Shown: piece by piece, positions 38,173 through 51,055 of the stretch
Layout: every line of letters begins with the position of its first letter
Position numbering within the stretch: the first letter of the stretch is position 1
Position numbers and translations under genes: made by a program
Notes under the pieces: generated by a model
What the model was told of the DNA's origin: nothing
What the model saw: only the letters and a program-made list of their open reading frames with translations
The model's database searches: none
NCBI GenBank assembly: GCA_025602915.1
Contig: JAHLJZ010000017.1
Span: 349,910-413,909 of the forward strand
Source: Paraphysoderma sedebokerense
Lineage: Eukaryota > Blastocladiomycota > Physodermatomycetes > Physodermatales > Physodermataceae
Direction: 5' to 3'
DNA length: 64,000 nt

Positions 38173-38494
38173 CGTAGCAAGTTGGGGTGCGGATGAGGGC
38201 AGGAGAGGGGGGTATTTGCGGGTGCGAAGACGGTGTGGATTTAAATAGTCGACAGAATCGCTTTTTTGTGTTTTTTCTCAAGCCAGCGGAATTCCCTCTT
38301 TCGATGCGCCGAAAGAATTTCAATTCCCCCAAAGAATGCGGTCACGTGACTTTTTTCTCTTGTGTTCTGCCAGCGTCCATCGCGTTCCATCCTTCGAGGG
38401 AGAATGAATGTGCACATCAGACATTGATTTTTATTGTATCATTGTAAGTAAATATATATGTCATCGTATATTACATAAATTACGGTAGCATCGT
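38173..38494. other. intergenic, DnaJ promoter region
   Basis: About 320 bases upstream of the DnaJ start and downstream of the hAT stop. An HSE-like GAA/TTC-rich stretch (GAAAGAATTTCAATTC, about 38309) might respond to heat shock; this is tentative. Confidence 0.4.
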
Positions 38495-40639
38495 CTAGAC
38501 AGATCCGGCCCACTCGCTCAAGGGGGGGAACGGCGGCTGTTGGTGTAGAATCGTGCAGAGTGGGTACTTTAAGCTTCCGTCATTCGCTGGATGCACCTCC
38601 CATCCTTTCAATGCTGTGAGTTGATTTGTTTCAACTGTCTCTGAAAAGTCTTCTTCCTCCGCCTCCCACTTCTCAAGTATTCCTGCCCAATTCTCCAACT
38701 TGAGATACATTTCTTCGTCCTCTCCTTCGTCAACACAATCGTCAGAAGACTCGGAACCTGTCGACTCGTCTGTACTCTGAATCACGGCGTTTAGACTGGT
38801 CCTGTCGGTATTAGCAGTAGTACTCTCTGGTAACGCCTGCGGTTGCTGATGTAGAGATTTGATTCTTGACTCCCTTTTGCGGGCTTTCTCCTCCCTGCAA
38901 AGTCGATTTTTGATCTGTGCAACACCCACCAATAAGTCATCCCCAAACCCTTTTCGTCGTTGCTCTTGAATCACTTTAAACGTCGACGTTGCGGCCGATG
39001 AAATTGTAATTGAGAGAATGCGAAGCGCAAGCCGCGAGAGATGAGGACATATGTTTCCAGCACACTCCCAGAAACTCACAACAGGATCTGAGTAGTCCTT
39101 AGCACGCTGCCAACTCAGGTCATTTGCCCATCCGTCACGTTGGTAATAGTCTTGCAAGTCAAAGAACATTCTCTCTGGTGGCGCATCCTGAAAATACAAG
39201 AAATAATAATTCTCGCACCATACGCTTAGGTTAACTCTAGTGACACCGAAATTAACATTGAATTTGCAGCTACGAAAGGCCGGATGCAGAGAATGAGCTA
39301 ACAGCAATAGAGGATGTTCCCATGTAGCCCATCTATCTTCGAGCCGTTTCTGAAATTGGGCTATTTCGGATGCATCGAGCTCTTCGAATTCAGGTGCAAG
39401 TGGCTGCGCCGCCAATAACTGTCCGATGCGGCAGAAATGGTATATGACATGGTACAATCGTGCTTGATTTGTCTCCAAGTGATCGAGCGCCGAAGTGATT
39501 GGATTTAAAAGTGCAGACAAAGTTTTTAGATCTTTGTAGAATTGAGGATCAATGAGGATAGACTGCACTGTCGAGTCCATGGCGGGAAGATCTTGATCAG
39601 AAGTGTTATCGGCACGAGCACAATGCTAAAACCAATGAAGTTTTAGATGATGCTGCTAAACTTCGACACATAATCAATTATGACTGACCTCTAAAGCATC
39701 TTTGGCTTTAACGACAGTTCTTGCAAGCCCTTCAAAGGCGCTCCATTCATTGTCCCCACCAGGTGTTAGGTGAAACGATTCGCCGTAAATTCGAATTTGT
39801 TGAGATCTCAATTCATCTAACCATTCAGGTGATTCATCAAAGAATTCGATCACTTTCTGTACATCCTTCATTGAAGCTTTCAACGCCGGGAAGCACTTGA
39901 ATATATCGGCAACTTGAAGGTAAAGTTGATGAGCTAAACAAGGAAGCCATGTGATATGTTGATACTTGGGATCTACCATTAATTGTTGGCGTGCAGCAGC
40001 ATATGCTGCAGATGAATCCGTTACAATGGCTGCAATTTTGGAGAGAGGAGGTATTGAAAGATCGTCGGGTTCGGAGAATGTGAGAACGTGAGGGTTGTGA
40101 AAAGATGGGCCCGACAGCGACGACGGATTAGTGTCTACTTCTGGGACGCTTGAGATAGAGATTTTTGGATCAATGGCGAATTCGTTCAAAAACTCCTTAA
40201 TCATCGGAGCGGCCCAAGTATCGAATGCACCTCTGGCAGCAAAAGTATCCTTCAACTTCCAAATAATCACATCGGAGTTAGGGGTCACGAATAAGGCCCC
40301 GGCCATTTCTTCCTCTTTCAGGTTATTCGATCCATTAAACATCATGGTCAAGTACTTTTCGTAAGACAAAATGGCGTTAGATTTGATGTTTGATATATGT
40401 ACCTGTTTGACCAATATAGTGTCACGCATAGTTTTGGCGGACGGAAATATTTCCGGATTTTCTTGGATATCGTCACTGATGAACTGAAAAAATTTATGAA
40501 CAGATGGACTGTCGAGGATTTTAAAAGATAATCCGCATCCAAGAATCCATTCCAATAACAAACGCTGAAACATGTCTTTGTCGAAGGAAGACGAATCCGA
40601 AGGCCTGGTTTTCCGTTTTTTAACTGTTCCTGTCATCAT
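38495..40639 (-). CDS. hAT-family transposase (DUF659 + dimerisation domain)
   Basis: Two exons (40639-39689 and 39625-38495) with a 63-nt intron give about 690 uninterrupted residues. The N-terminal exon carries the DUF659/RNase-H-like pattern: AAIVTDSSAAYAAARQQLM and WLPCLAHQLYLQVADIFKC. The C-terminal exon has SFWECAGNICPHLSRLALRI then TISSAATSTFKVIQEQRRKG, a form of the hAT C-terminal dimerisation region (usual S.ASAERVFS pattern). No BED zinc finger is seen at the N-terminus, and no terminal inverted repeats were recognised at either side. Either the element has lost its ends, or this is a host gene derived from a transposase. The long acidic C-terminal tail is typical of fungal DUF659 proteins. 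Confidence 0.82.
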
Positions 40640-40962
40640 TCTGGCTTAATTCAGGATGCTGTTACTTGTAGGTTTTCCCGATGCAATACAATTATAAGTT
40701 CAGAAGAGTCTGTCGGTAGCTGAGCTTGATCTCGATAACAATAACAATAATGGGAATGCTAGAATGTGAGCGCGCCCTGACTGGACTTTTCTTTTGCATG
40801 CGGCCGTTGTCAAGACAAATGGAAATGGATCTTTTAATGGAGTTTCCATCGGAAATAAAGATATAAATTACGATTAAACAATAAAGAAAGGACACTTTTA
40901 TATAATTGTTATATGTAAATAATCAAATTTTACTTATCCAGAATATTAATATATTTACATAT
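40640..40962. other. intergenic between hAT and F-box/LRR genes
   Basis: About 320 AT-rich bases. No inverted repeat matching the other side of the hAT gene was seen by eye. Confidence 0.4.
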
Positions 40963-43482
40963 TCAGCGCGCCAAAGACTTGACTGCTGATTTCGACCACA
41001 CAAAAATTTCATCCATCATCCAAAACTTTTTCTTCAAGTACATTTCATACTTCTTCCGTTTCTCCCATTCTAATTGCCGCAAATTCATGCCCTTGAGTTC
41101 CTCGTCCACATCCATTCCAACCTGAACTCCACCATCCTCAAAGTCATTGTCGAAATCTTCTTCGTTTTCTTCCGAATCGCTTGTATCTATACCAGAATCC
41201 ACTCTGTCGATATCGCTACCCTTCGCATTGAATGTTGCACGTTTAGGTGCAACTTGGACGATCGCTCGTCTGAAATTAAGCCAACTACCCATTCTGCTCA
41301 CCGTTTCATTCAAAACACTGAACGGAATGTCGATTTTTTCCACACCCAATGTCAAAGATTTAACTAATTTGTGATGTTCCAAAAATTGACCCAAAACTTC
41401 ATCAAACTCCAAATCTAACTCTTCAATTGCGGCTCCAGTTATCTCTACCTTCCTTAAAGTATCATTCCAGTAACTCATCATTTCTTCAAATAAATCTTGC
41501 GTGAATCTAAATCCTTGGATTTCGAATGACTCCAGCCGTTTAACGGTTTTAGTTAAATGTTGAACAAGTGCTTTCGAAAGTGGAATTTGTTTATAATACA
41601 ACGCAGCGACATGGATTTTCCGAAGTGAAGTCGAATACTTTGTAATATTGAGAACCAAAGATTCTGCAATTTCGTGCGAATGTGTCCCTAGAACGCGAAT
41701 TTCGAGGTGTCGCAGTGCAGTAAACCTGAGTTCAGCCGTTTTCGCAGACTGTTCAATCAACTCTACAAAAGTCCTGGAAGGGTAGTTGACAATGAATGTC
41801 TGTAGATGAGACGAAATCGGGAGTAATGTGGAAAAAATAAAATGAGACTGAATAGGTGGAATCCAACAGGCGAGGTACGATAACTTGGGCATGAAGTCAC
41901 CACGGTTGGGGCATCTCAGCTGGATTGAGTTACTTGCAGACAGAGGATTGGCATCGCTACCGTCCGCCAAAGATTCTCGACATCGAAGCTCGAGTTCAGT
42001 CAGGTTTTTGAGGTTTCCTAAGTGACGAATCCACGTCGATTGTTCCCGGAGATCTTGGTAACTGAGATGTACTTTGATAGATGTTAAGTCAGGAAACCGA
42101 AGGGCAATTTGTATAAGATCGTGTTTGGTGATGTGAGAGTTCGATAAGTCGTAAACCACCAACTCCTTCAATTTGTATTGTTTTCGATGTCGATTCTCTT
42201 GTATTGATTTCTCTTGGTCATCCAATGTTGATTGCACCAGATCAGTCAAAGCTGAATTACTGGAGATATCCACGGTAGACATCTCACAATGAATCAGTTC
42301 CAACGATTTCAAACCGGGAATTCGCCCAGTCAAAAGCTTGAGTAACTGAAAATAACATCCTTCCATCCTTTCGCATTCCTCACTGCTTTGAGAAGTCATA
42401 TTACTTTTCCTGCAAAAGAAGAACTCACAATAACTCAACCCCAATTTCTCTAGATTCATTTTTACGCCTTTAGCCGTTCTATCACCGCTGTCGTCGTATC
42501 CACAGATTTCAAATAATTGGAGCGGCCCCATCTTCACATGTTCGAATTCCAACACACCTAATTTTGGGCACCCCTTTTTTAATTTCTCAATCGACTTGCC
42601 AGGAAGATGCAAGTCCGACTCCAATTTGAAATCCCGTAACTCAGGGAGAACGTTTTTACCAATCGCGTTCATTAAATTCGTCAAGGCCCAAGCAGGAATT
42701 GACCGGATAGTGAGGGAAGTAAGTTGCGATTTCGGCGTTTCCACTTGGACCGGAGTTAGTTCGCTTGACTCGGTGGACGAATTCATAGCATTATTGGATG
42801 GCGAGGGATTATCTGGAAATGAATGGCGATTCCAGTACACTGCATTCGAGATTTCAAGTTCTTGTAATTTAGGAAGCTTTGCTAATATCAATGAAATATC
42901 TCGTTTTCGGTTTCCTAATCTAAACTCGGAGTCATCACCGCTTAAGTCGAAATTTATATTTTCATTCTGAAATTGACTTTGTAATTCACTCGGACTTTCA
43001 CCGTTACCCGAAATAGGAATGTAATTTCCATTTAGCTTTAAAACCCTGAGATTTTTACATTTCAAAGCGCCGGGAATTATCAAGTCAGTATCGGATTCTA
43101 AGTACTTTAAATTTTGGTGGCCTTTGAATTGAGAGCAAATCGAAAAAAGTGTATTTAGAAGTGTTTTTGATGATGATGTGGATTGAGTTGAGAGCGAGAT
43201 CGTTAATGATGTGAGACGATGATAAGAATTTAAGAGTTTAGAGAGGGTGTGACGACTCAAAGAGGGCGTAGCTTGGAGAGTAAGAGCCTTTGTAAATAGT
43301 TAGTTATAATAGCCACCAGTCGGTCCCTTTCGGACTTGAAGAAAATCAGAAAAAGAGATAATTACTTTGGCTTCTAATGTGACGACTCTCCATGTCTTGC
43401 TTACGAAGGAAGCAGATATGCGATCATGCGGTCCCAAATGTTCAAATATTTGGGTAAGGACTTCAATTGGAAAATCATTCAT
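40963..43482 (-). CDS. F-box/LRR protein
   Basis: About 813 residues in two exons (43482-43366 and 43287-40963; 78-nt intron). Exon 1 is the F-box: MNDFPIEVLTQIFEHLGPHD then RISASFVSKTWRVVTLEAK. Exon 2 begins ALTLQATPSLSRHTLSKLLN and is built of leucine-rich repeats (NLRVLKLNGNYIP, LPKLQELEISNAVYW, IPGLKSLELIHCEMS, FPDLTSIKVHLSY, LGNLKNLTELELRC). An acidic stretch follows, ending with GMNLRQLEWEKRKKYEMYLK. It is probably a substrate-recognition subunit of an SCF ubiquitin ligase, third of its kind in the window but much longer than the two intronless genes at 9535-13032. The intron falls exactly between the F-box and the repeats. Confidence 0.85.
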
Positions 43483-43765
43483 CTCGTTGAAATATCACTT
43501 GTTTTTCTAAGATGATGTACAAGCACCACTCCAAAAACACAGATAAATTATTTCTTGCTTAAAAATACAATCATTCGTTCAAACATACGATTTTAGTAAC
43601 ATTGCTACCAATCAATTTTTATCCAGCACAAATCGACGCGTAGAATACCAGGGTCGGGTCGCCACTAACAGCGCGCGACAGTTTTAGACAAACCCTGACA
43701 TGCATAATCAATGATCAAAGCCCTCACAGGAATAAAAGCTACACTATTAATCGAATTTTACTCGT

Positions 43766-45843
43766 TTATAAACTAACTATCCCACTTCTCTCTTTCTCAC
43801 AATACTTCGCTATTAAGAATGCGATATCTAAACTTTGTTCGTAATTCAATCGTGGATCACAATAAGTCTTATAATTGGTTGGTAAATCTGCGTCTCGCAA
43901 TTCCATTGATCCACCGATACATTCTTTGTACCGGGACATAAAATTGAGAAAGTTAATACGGTCGAAGAGAACAGTGGCATGTCGTTAGTATATCACGAAA
44001 GGTATCAGGCGAGATTCAATGGAATGTGCATGAATGTTACCTGTCACACTATCACCTGTCAATTCGAAGTGAACACCACCAAGTATGGAACCACGCTCCT
44101 TGTGAATACGGAAGGACTCTGACAGCTCTTTGGCAATATTATCAAACTGGCGTGTCTTTACGCCAGAATTAGAGGTTTCTGTTATGTTAAAGATGATATG
44201 TCAGTCGTACCATGTCAGTCAATATAGCAGACTGAAAAAGAGCTGAACCGAAACAACACATACCTGTATTCCCGTGCATGGGATCGCAACACCAAACGAC
44301 TTGATGCTTGCTTTCTTTAACAGCGTCGACATGTTCTGGCAAATAATTCTTAACTCTATCTGCACCATAACGGGTAATCAATGTCACTCTTCCAACTTCA
44401 AAATTAGAGTCGACGATATCTAATAATCTGACTAATTCATCAGCCTGCATTGAAGGGCCACATTTAATACCGATAGGGTTTTTGATACCACGGAAGTATT
44501 CTACATGTGCACCATCAAGCTGTCGTGTACGGTCTCCAACCCAGAGAAAGTGGGAGCCAAGATTGTAATACGAATTTCCGACACGGCGAGTCAGCGCTTG
44601 TTCGTACTCGAGCAGAAGCTAGCAGGGAAATCACAACATAATCACAAATTAGCGTTCTAAGTCTCAGAAGCGATAATCATACAAAAGAATCAAATACGAA
44701 CTCCTTCGTGACTCATGAACATGTCAACTGTATAAAGCGGACTGGTTTTACTGGGAGTGGCATTATCAACACCAATAGTTTGCATAAACCCGATGGCATC
44801 AGTCAATCGACCAATGATCTCTTGGTAATCTCGTCGGACTTCATTTTTCTTGACATGACCCAAGTCCCAGGAAGAGGGATGATGCAAATCAGCGAATCCG
44901 GCTATCGAAGCAAAAAACTGACTGTTAAACCAATATCGTACGGTTGGGTGCTAAATTTCGTTTTACATACCGCCTACGAGAGCTCTGACATAATTGAGAG
45001 TAGCGGCCGAATGAAAGTACGCTCTACGAATTTTTATGAGTCAGTTGAGAATTTTGAAATGTTTACGAATGGCAAGATTCGAACCCCAGTAGTCTCTCCG
45101 GATCAGGTTTACGATCAGATGGTTCAAATCCGTTGACATTGTCGCCGCTGCAGTAATCAATTTAAACGTCAGACATCGACCACATTCGACTTTGGTCTCC
45201 ATTTTTAATGAATGAGAAAATGCCTACCGAAAACTCAGAACTTCTTTTCCATCAATGACTTCAGTGGGCTTACTTCTTGGTTTCGCATACTATCAATCCG
45301 AATTGATCCTGATTAACCAGATTGTAACTGATAAGAATAAATCAAGACAATCAACTTACCTGTCCTGCCATTCTAGCAATTCTGACAACACTAGTCCTCG
45401 CACCCCAGGTTAATACCAAACTCATTTGAAGTAAAACTTTCAATTTACTTTCAATGGGTTCTTTCGAGCAATATTCAAACAATTCAGCACAATCTCCGCC
45501 CTGTAATAGGAATTTCTTTCCGACAGCTACATCGGCAAGTTGTTGTCGAAGATTATCTATCTATTTCGCATTGAATTGATCATTGGTGATCACAGTGGGA
45601 CGACACCGAAATAAACAAAAAAATACAGATATCAAGAGTTAGCCGACAACTCCTGACAGACGAAGGCAGACGTAATTAATAAACACTTGAATCATGAATT
45701 ACCTCTTCTGGACAGACTAATGGTGGCAAATGTCCCAACTTATTCAGTACATTAGACAAGTGTTCTGGATCGTCGTATTTCACATCTTGGACGACGGGTT
45801 TCGCGGTCCAAGATGACGGGGTCCATTCATTTTGATTAGACAT
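43766..45843 (-). CDS. class II 3-deoxy-7-phosphoheptulonate (DAHP) synthase
   Basis: First enzyme of the shikimate pathway, condensing phosphoenolpyruvate with erythrose 4-phosphate. Class II (plant/microbial) hallmarks: MSNQNEWTPSSWTAKPVVQ, LNKLGHLPPLVCPEE, FLLQGGDCAELFEYC, QMSLVLTWGARTSVVRIARM, YAKPRSKPTEVIDGKEVLSF, GDNVNGFEPSDRKPDPERLL, AYFHSAATLNYVRALVGG, SHFLWVGDRTRQLDGAHVEY, NPIGIKCGPSMQADELVRLL, VVWCCDPMHGNT and GGVHFELTGDSVTECIGGS. Metal and substrate residues (Cys in GGDCAE, HGNT, HFE) are present. At least nine short exons. The in-frame ATG at 45921 would add a hydrophobic extension; 45843 fits the family start. About 470 residues. The window holds no other aromatic-synthesis genes. 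Confidence 0.94.
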
Positions 45844-46141
45844 GGTTAATTTAAGAGTGTGATAGAATAAGAGTGTGACAGAAGAAGAGATGCAGCAATA
45901 AATTAATGATGTACTAATCAACAGATTATAAAAATTGAAGCTTTAAAATAGCGCGAAAACTTTTTTTTTGGTGAGTCACGGTCCAGCTTCGTCGCACAGA
46001 TCGTTCAAAGATTATCGTGCAAAAATTATTCCAATCAATTTTAGTGAATTATTTCAGTAGTTAACATATTACAGTCAATTCATGTTACTGAGTAATTTCT
46101 GATATCTCAGCGCTCCTATTGTCATGCATACGACGGCACTA

Positions 46142-49100
46142 CTACGATGACGTCTCTTTCCCTTCCACTTGCGCCTGTAAGGTACAAATGTCTGGATAAA
46201 TCAATACGGCGGTAGAAACAGTTAACTAAGGATCAAAAGTTTGCGCTAAAGTGAATAGGAGAGAAAGCTTACGCTCAGTTAACATCTCCATCTGACTTTT
46301 ATATCCGCTCTCTACACTTTCCAACTGCTCTTTCAACGCATTGACGTTTTTGCGCTCGTTTTGCAACATCAATTCAAACTTTTTCTTTTCGTCTTCATGC
46401 TGCCGCACCAAAACTTCTTTTTCTTTCTCCCACTGTGGATTTGTCAGAAGATTGGTGTATGCATTGTAGTACTGCATCGCTTTGGCGTCCATCGATTGAA
46501 CCTAATGATCATGAGCGATGAAAATAAGTAGAAGGGCAAAACGAGGTGTAAATCCACAACATCGATATTGGTTGAGTTAGAGCATATTTTGAATGAGACA
46601 CTATAAATATTAATGGAACAATTGAGGGCGCACCTTGCGTGTCAACTGATTGATTTTCGTTTCATAATGTTTCTGTATTAAAGCTTCCCGAGTGACTGCA
46701 TCCTTGGATAACGGTATTTCCTGGAGGTTTGAAAAACATTATTCGTTACCCACTGGATGAAATATTGACGAGGCAAGTATTCAATTGAGATTACATTTCC
46801 TATGAGGTCTCCATTTGTGTCAACAACTTCAACATTCCCTGCAGGACCTTTTGAATTCAGACTGCTTAAGCTTCCACTAGTTGCCATTCGGCTTCTACTC
46901 AATGGCATTGGCATCCTTTCGAGATCTTTCTCTCCACTTCTGAAAGAGTCAACTGAATCCAGAGGATATTCAACCGAAGGAATGACTGATTCTGGAGTTG
47001 TTCGACCTGTGGAGGTAGGGGTGCGGATATCGCTCAATAATTCGAATGTTACCGGTTCGGTTTGAGTTTCTGCTGCTGTTGTGATTTTTAATATTGGTTT
47101 CTCAACAATTTGTATTTCTGAAGGGATCCCTGTTGTACCAGACATTTCATCTTTGGATGTTTGAATAGGGGAAATTAATTCGTCAGTTTGCGATTCGGCG
47201 TCATTCATCTGAATGTTCGGTTTTGCTGTCGCTCCAGCAGTGGTATCGGCAATCTCGACTGGCGACTCTGAAATCGGACTCACATGTGCGTCGGACGCAA
47301 TGGTATCCGCCGTCGAGACTTCTTCGTCGTCAATTAAGCTAGTGCTACTAGCTCCTTTTTTCTTTTTCTTCTTTCTCCTCTTTTTGTTTGCTGTAGACGA
47401 AGTTGCAGTTGAGGACTCAACTGATTCTTCTACTTTTTCGACTTCATGCTTGTCTTGGTCGCCATTTTCGCCGTTAGTTATTTCCATTGACGCGGACGTG
47501 TCTGTAAAGCCATTAACATCCGTTGATGTTTCCTTTGAACTAACGTCGGGTGGTGGGGCAGTGTTTGTTGCCCTTTCTTGAACAACCGGCTTCAATGTCT
47601 AAGATCGAATATTGAAATTTAATGAATCAGCATCTAAAATGAGACTGTATTATTAGTACTTAAGAAACTGACCTTGTCTTTTGCGCTGCTCTTCAAATTT
47701 TTTACTTCCTTTTCTAGCTCAACGTATTTTCCGTTTTGTATATCCAGTTCACCCCGCAATTGACTTACAACATTATCCACTTCCTGTTTTTCCTTCAGCA
47801 GTCTTTCGGCGTTGTCTTCAAAGCAAAGAACAGATACGTTATTTTACGTGTGACGTCTGGTGAATGAAGATATTTGTTTACGTTTAGTCTGCTTCAGCTC
47901 CTTCTCAAGAGATTTTGACTTCACTGCGACAGCTTCGACGATTGTTCTTATGGCAGTGAGACCGTCATGAACATTTGACATTAATACTTCCTCCTTTGTA
48001 ATGAGTAAAAGCAGTGTCAGCCGTAATTTTTATAAAAGAAAATGCGTGTTACAAAAATATACAGACGTCTTCTCCGGCATCCTTCATCTTTTGCAATGCC
48101 AGCCAGCCATCTTGAATCTCTTCCTGAAGTTTAACATAAACTCCCAACTCCCGTTGTACCGATTCCAAACCTTTGCAGATATTATTCAACGAAGTCGACA
48201 TGACTGTTTGAATTGATTCTATCTGCGGACCCAATTTCGGAACGTTGAGGTGTTGTGTGAAGTGAGAAGAGAACACTGCAACCAGTGATCAACTGTTAAA
48301 ATGTGGGCGACGATGGAGAGGATAAGCGTCTCATCTAACCTTTCACCATATGTGTAAAGTCAGACAAGCTATTGAAGAAGTCCTCTGAATTCTTCGATGT
48401 GACTGATTCTGTATGTCAATCAAAATTCAAACTTGAGCCTAGATCATAAATACGATTAACACAAAAAATGCGAATCAAACCATGTGACAAATTTTTCATG
48501 TAGGTCATCACATTTTCCATAGCTGATAATAGTCGATCCAACGTCTGAGACAGTGCCGTCGAGTTTGAATTGGTTTTACTTTTCGAAGGTGATTCTTCTA
48601 TGCTATCGCAAAACGGTTAAAATCAGGACTAACAGGTAAACTAAATCATTGAACTTACGTGGAAGAGATGATTGAAAAGAGATTAGTATAGTATTGAAAC
48701 AACTTGATCACCGAGGTTTTGACATTCGTGGCGGCGGGCATCTGCTCATGAGGGACAGTTGTGAGTGATTAGGAACAATTGATGCTAAGGGCCAATCAGA
48801 GTCGAAAGGTTACTTGGATGTACTGTTGCGACTCTGCAATGGGTACAGCTTCAACTTTGGAAATAAAGGTGTCGATGCTTGTCTGAATTGCTTTAAGGTG
48901 TCCAGAGTATTCGGATAATTCATGCAGTAACTATGGATTGAGTAGGATGTGAGATGGTAACCATCTCTAATCAACGGAATAATTTTAATAATCATACCTG
49001 TGCCATTTTATCACTCAATTCACCACTTTCAGAAATCTGGAGCTGTATCCTTGTTTGGTAGTTTTCGTGGAAAGTCGAAATATTCTCTGATAAAGTCTTC

Positions 49101-50419
49101 CAAGAAGAAGAGAGCCTCTTTCTAAGGTGCGACGTTAAAGCCTCCTAAATATAATTGCAAGACAAGGGTGTTATAAATAAGATACTACAGCGATAACAAA
49201 TAAAGCCCAATGACCATCGAGTTCTTGTGATATACTTTTGCCATTTCGTAGTAAGTCGACTCTTTTGATTCTTCACCAGTATCGGATTCCAACATTGATT
49301 CCAAGGTTCTTCGAATACTTTTCAGTTCGCCAAAGAAACGTTCGTTTTGTTCTAGGAGAGACGTCTCGTGATAAAGGATTTGAGATCTTGCCCTAGAACG
49401 TTTGAGTTCGTTAATTTTTAAGTAGTGTATGGAAGAGAAGAACGCGATCTACGGACAATTCCAGCTGTTCTTTAGTCATATTCAAATCAAGTTTGATATC
49501 GTGATTCTCTTTCTTGACCGACGATACTGATTCTTCATATGCGAGCGCAGATTTAGCGATTTCTTCCTACTCATTATGATAAGCAACTGTTTATAAGTAG
49601 TCGCAGACATGCTAAAAATACAGTACCTGTAGCTCCGCCAGCTTCTTTTCGGTTTCGGCAAGCTGGGTTTTCAACGATATGATCACATCTTCTTGCTCTT
49701 GAATATTATCATGCAGCTGCCGATGAAGTGATTCTGAAATAAATTGCACAGTATCTGTGAGTTAATGCGGGCACATTACAGATTTTGCTAAAGTATAACG
49801 AACCATTCTCTTCAATTTTCAGATTCAGTTCAGTCCTCACAGCGTCCATCGTCTTTCGTGTAATCTCCAATTCCTTCTTCGTCGAGCTACCTCCTCCAAA
49901 CCATGATGATGATTTCTAGTACGAACAGAATTAAAGTTTGGTAATGAGTTTATACCGAAAATTGCGAGAATTGTTTTGCGATAGTAGCGTAGAGAGAACA
50001 ACATGTGAGATATTTCTACTCTCTTGAACAAAGAAAGAGCGATATCCACAATCGCCACTCAAACAAAACAATATACCTGCTGTGTTTTCAATTGTTGTTG
50101 TAGATTTTCGATCCGCTTGGACAAATTTTGGTTATGAAACGAAAGCAATTCCAACTGCTGTACCGACTTTTTAATTTCTTGTTCCTTTGCTTTCAACTCA
50201 GCCTCCAAATCTTCAGTCTGTGACTTTTCCTGATCGTAATTCAAGACAATATCAGGTCACATCGGATACAAGAAATGGTATATAGTGAAAAATGGTTGAC
50301 ATATAGAGATAACGTACGTCGATAACGGCCTTCTTGAGTAGAGAGTTCTGGGCTTTGATTTTGGAGTACTCTTGTATCAATCTTTGGTACTTTTCCTCAT
50401 GACCATCTGAACCAGTCAT
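46142..50419 (-). CDS. PPP1R21: PPP1R21 homologue (KLRAQ; FERRY complex subunit)
   Basis: Coiled-coil endosomal protein. In animals PPP1R21 is subunit 2 of FERRY, a Rab5 effector that tethers mRNA to early endosomes. The N-terminal KLRAQ region is clear: EEKYQRLIQEYSKIKAQNSL, LKKAVID joined to EKSQTEDLEAELKAKEQEI and LELLSFHNQNLSKRIENLQQ. It is followed by KSSSWFGGGSSTKKELE. The middle exons (49900-47880) are long alpha-helical segments. Near 47600-46680 lies a Ser/Thr/Glu-rich low-complexity exon with a Lys-rich patch (KKRRKKKKKKGAS). The end LTEHICTLQAQVEGKETSS is a small last exon at 46191-46142. Around fifteen exons. N-terminal start at 50419 (MTGSDGHEEKY). The central exon order is inferred from position and frame and may contain errors. 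Confidence 0.83.
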
Positions 50420-51055
50420 CTTGTTTGTTGTCAACATATACAACGATGAGGCTGCTGTTTAATGTTATCGATGCAATGTCGATATAAGTCAAAATAAAAA
50501 CAAATTTCGAATTGCTCGCGTACAGAAGGCCGCCCAAGGACAACGGCCGCCTGTCCAATTATTAAAGCAAAATGATTTATTTTTGTGATTTCCACATTGA
50601 ATACATTCTGTTTACGCCAAAATATCTGACTAAAATTAAATGCTAAAGTTGAAGTCACAATCTATGTAACATCATCACATGCACAAGCGAAAATAAGTAA
50701 GTAATAACCCCGTCAAAACGAATGATACTGAATATTGATACATATAAATCCTTAAATCTCTTACCCAAGATTAAGTCGCTTGTTTAAACTTTTATTGCCA
50801 GTTAATCAACAATCAATAAATGAGATTCTTATTAAAGAGCTATTATTTTCCAATGACAGATTGAATGAATAGAGGTGTTTAACATTATATTTTATTTTGT
50901 ACCCATCAGTTATTAATAGTAGATAAACGACACTAGTAGAATATTCTTCAAAATAAAATCTAAATCAATATAAAATTCGCAATTACTTAAACTTTTCTAT
51001 CCTGTACTCGCATTTGTCAATAGCAAAAATAAATTAAATCAAAATATTATAGCCT
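50420..51055. other. AT-rich intergenic region
   Basis: About 640 bases, very AT-rich near 50700-51050 (3' side of the first SH3 receptor-like gene and promoter of the PPP1R21 homologue). No other feature recognised. Confidence 0.45.
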
